From positions 1 to 15,443 of the forward strand of contig CATLGN010000011.1 in assembly GCA_949935685.1 (NCBI GenBank): a stretch of 15,443 bases of DNA, in the 5' to 3' direction. A program made the translations under genes and the position numbers. The notes beneath the pieces are model-generated. The model saw only the letters and a list, made by a program, of their open reading frames with translations. It ran no database searches and had not been told where the DNA came from. The DNA comes from an uncultured Lachnospiraceae bacterium. GTDB lineage: Bacteria; Bacillota; Clostridia; Lachnospirales; Lachnospiraceae. This document shows positions 15,137-15,443 of this stretch, piece after piece (the stretch's first letter is position 1; each line of letters opens with the position of its first letter).

Positions 15137-15443
15137 ATGGACAGAAAACGAATCGGGCGCAAAGTACAGAGCTATCTGATGATTACCCTGGCTTCTCTGG
15201 CTTATGCAGCCGGTATCAGCCTGTTTCTGGACCCCAATGATCTGGCGCCGGGGGGCATTACCGGCATTGCCATTCTGATTGGCCGGCTGACGGGCGCCGG
15301 GACCGGTATGCTCATTCTGCTGCTCAATATTCCGCTGTTGATTTTGGGCGTTTGGAAATTTGGCTGGAAGTTTATTCTCTCCACATTTTATGCCATATTC
15401 GCCATTTCCGTGGCCACGGATGTGCTGGCGCCGGTCGGGGCTT
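15137..15443 (+). CDS. YitT-family membrane protein, N-terminal part (truncated by window end)
   Basis: The frame is open to the window end (102 codons). The sequence MDRKRIGRKVQSYLMITLAS is followed by hydrophobic segments and LFLDPNDLAPGGITGIAIL, GTGMLILLLNIPLLILGVWKFGWKF and FYAIFAISVATDVLAP. The pattern matches the start of the YitT/DUF161 integral membrane family (usually about 280 residues with a cytosolic DUF2179 domain at the end, not seen here). GGAGG (15119-15123) precedes it. An in-frame ATG at 15125 is only 1 bp from that site, so 15137 is preferred, although its spacing is rather long. Family function is poorly defined. Confidence 0.85.
   Translation, partial: MDRKRIGRKVQSYLMITLASLAYAAGISLFLDPNDLAPGGITGIAILIGRLTGAGTGMLILLLNIPLLILGVWKFGWKFILSTFYAIFAISVATDVLAPVGA

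Overview
The window reads as a chromosomal segment of an anaerobic, low-to-mid GC Firmicute of class Clostridia, most likely a Lachnospiraceae member. This rests on gene order (pta-ackA, then DUF177-rpmF-plsX-acpP-rnc-smc-ftsY), the zinc-ribbon form of ribosomal protein L32, a short FtsY without an acidic A domain, strong AGGAGG-type ribosome binding sites and consensus sigma-A promoters. The genus assignment is inference; no rRNA is present.

Layout. Positions 1-1641 hold the end of pta and all of ackA, the acetate/ATP branch of fermentation. Positions about 1642-4800 look like an accessory block set between ackA and the DUF177-rpmF pair. It holds a small secreted protein made of two almost identical 57-residue Cys-containing repeats, with its own perfect-consensus promoter, and then a divergent pair: a LysR-type regulator on the minus strand and an alpha/beta hydrolase with a Cys at the nucleophile elbow on the plus strand. 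Positions 4829-5647 are a self-contained transcription unit (promoter, yceD/DUF177, rpmF, terminator). Positions 5685-13564 run plsX-acpP-rnc-smc-ftsY-ilvA on one strand with short gaps: phospholipid and fatty-acid synthesis, RNA processing, chromosome condensation, membrane protein targeting, then threonine deaminase. The window ends with a membrane-anchored YD-repeat protein and the start of a YitT-family membrane protein, probably in the same transcript.

The most unusual object is the 539-bp gap between the LysR gene and the hydrolase. Exactly 400 bp of it (3362-3761) is one large imperfect palindrome flanked by a perfect 10-bp direct repeat (TAATAGAATC at 3352-3361 and 3762-3771). That is the signature of a non-coding, MITE-like inserted element with a target-site duplication. 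With the element removed, the region collapses to a compact 129-bp divergent promoter: a 22-bp perfect palindrome (probable LysR-type operator) overlapping the regulator's own -10, and a TATAAT box facing the hydrolase about 50 bp further on. The insertion point lies inside that TATAAT box, so the element appears to have separated the hydrolase gene from its regulated promoter and rebuilt a degenerate -10 from its own terminal bases.

No rRNA, tRNA, CRISPR array, transposase or phage gene was seen.
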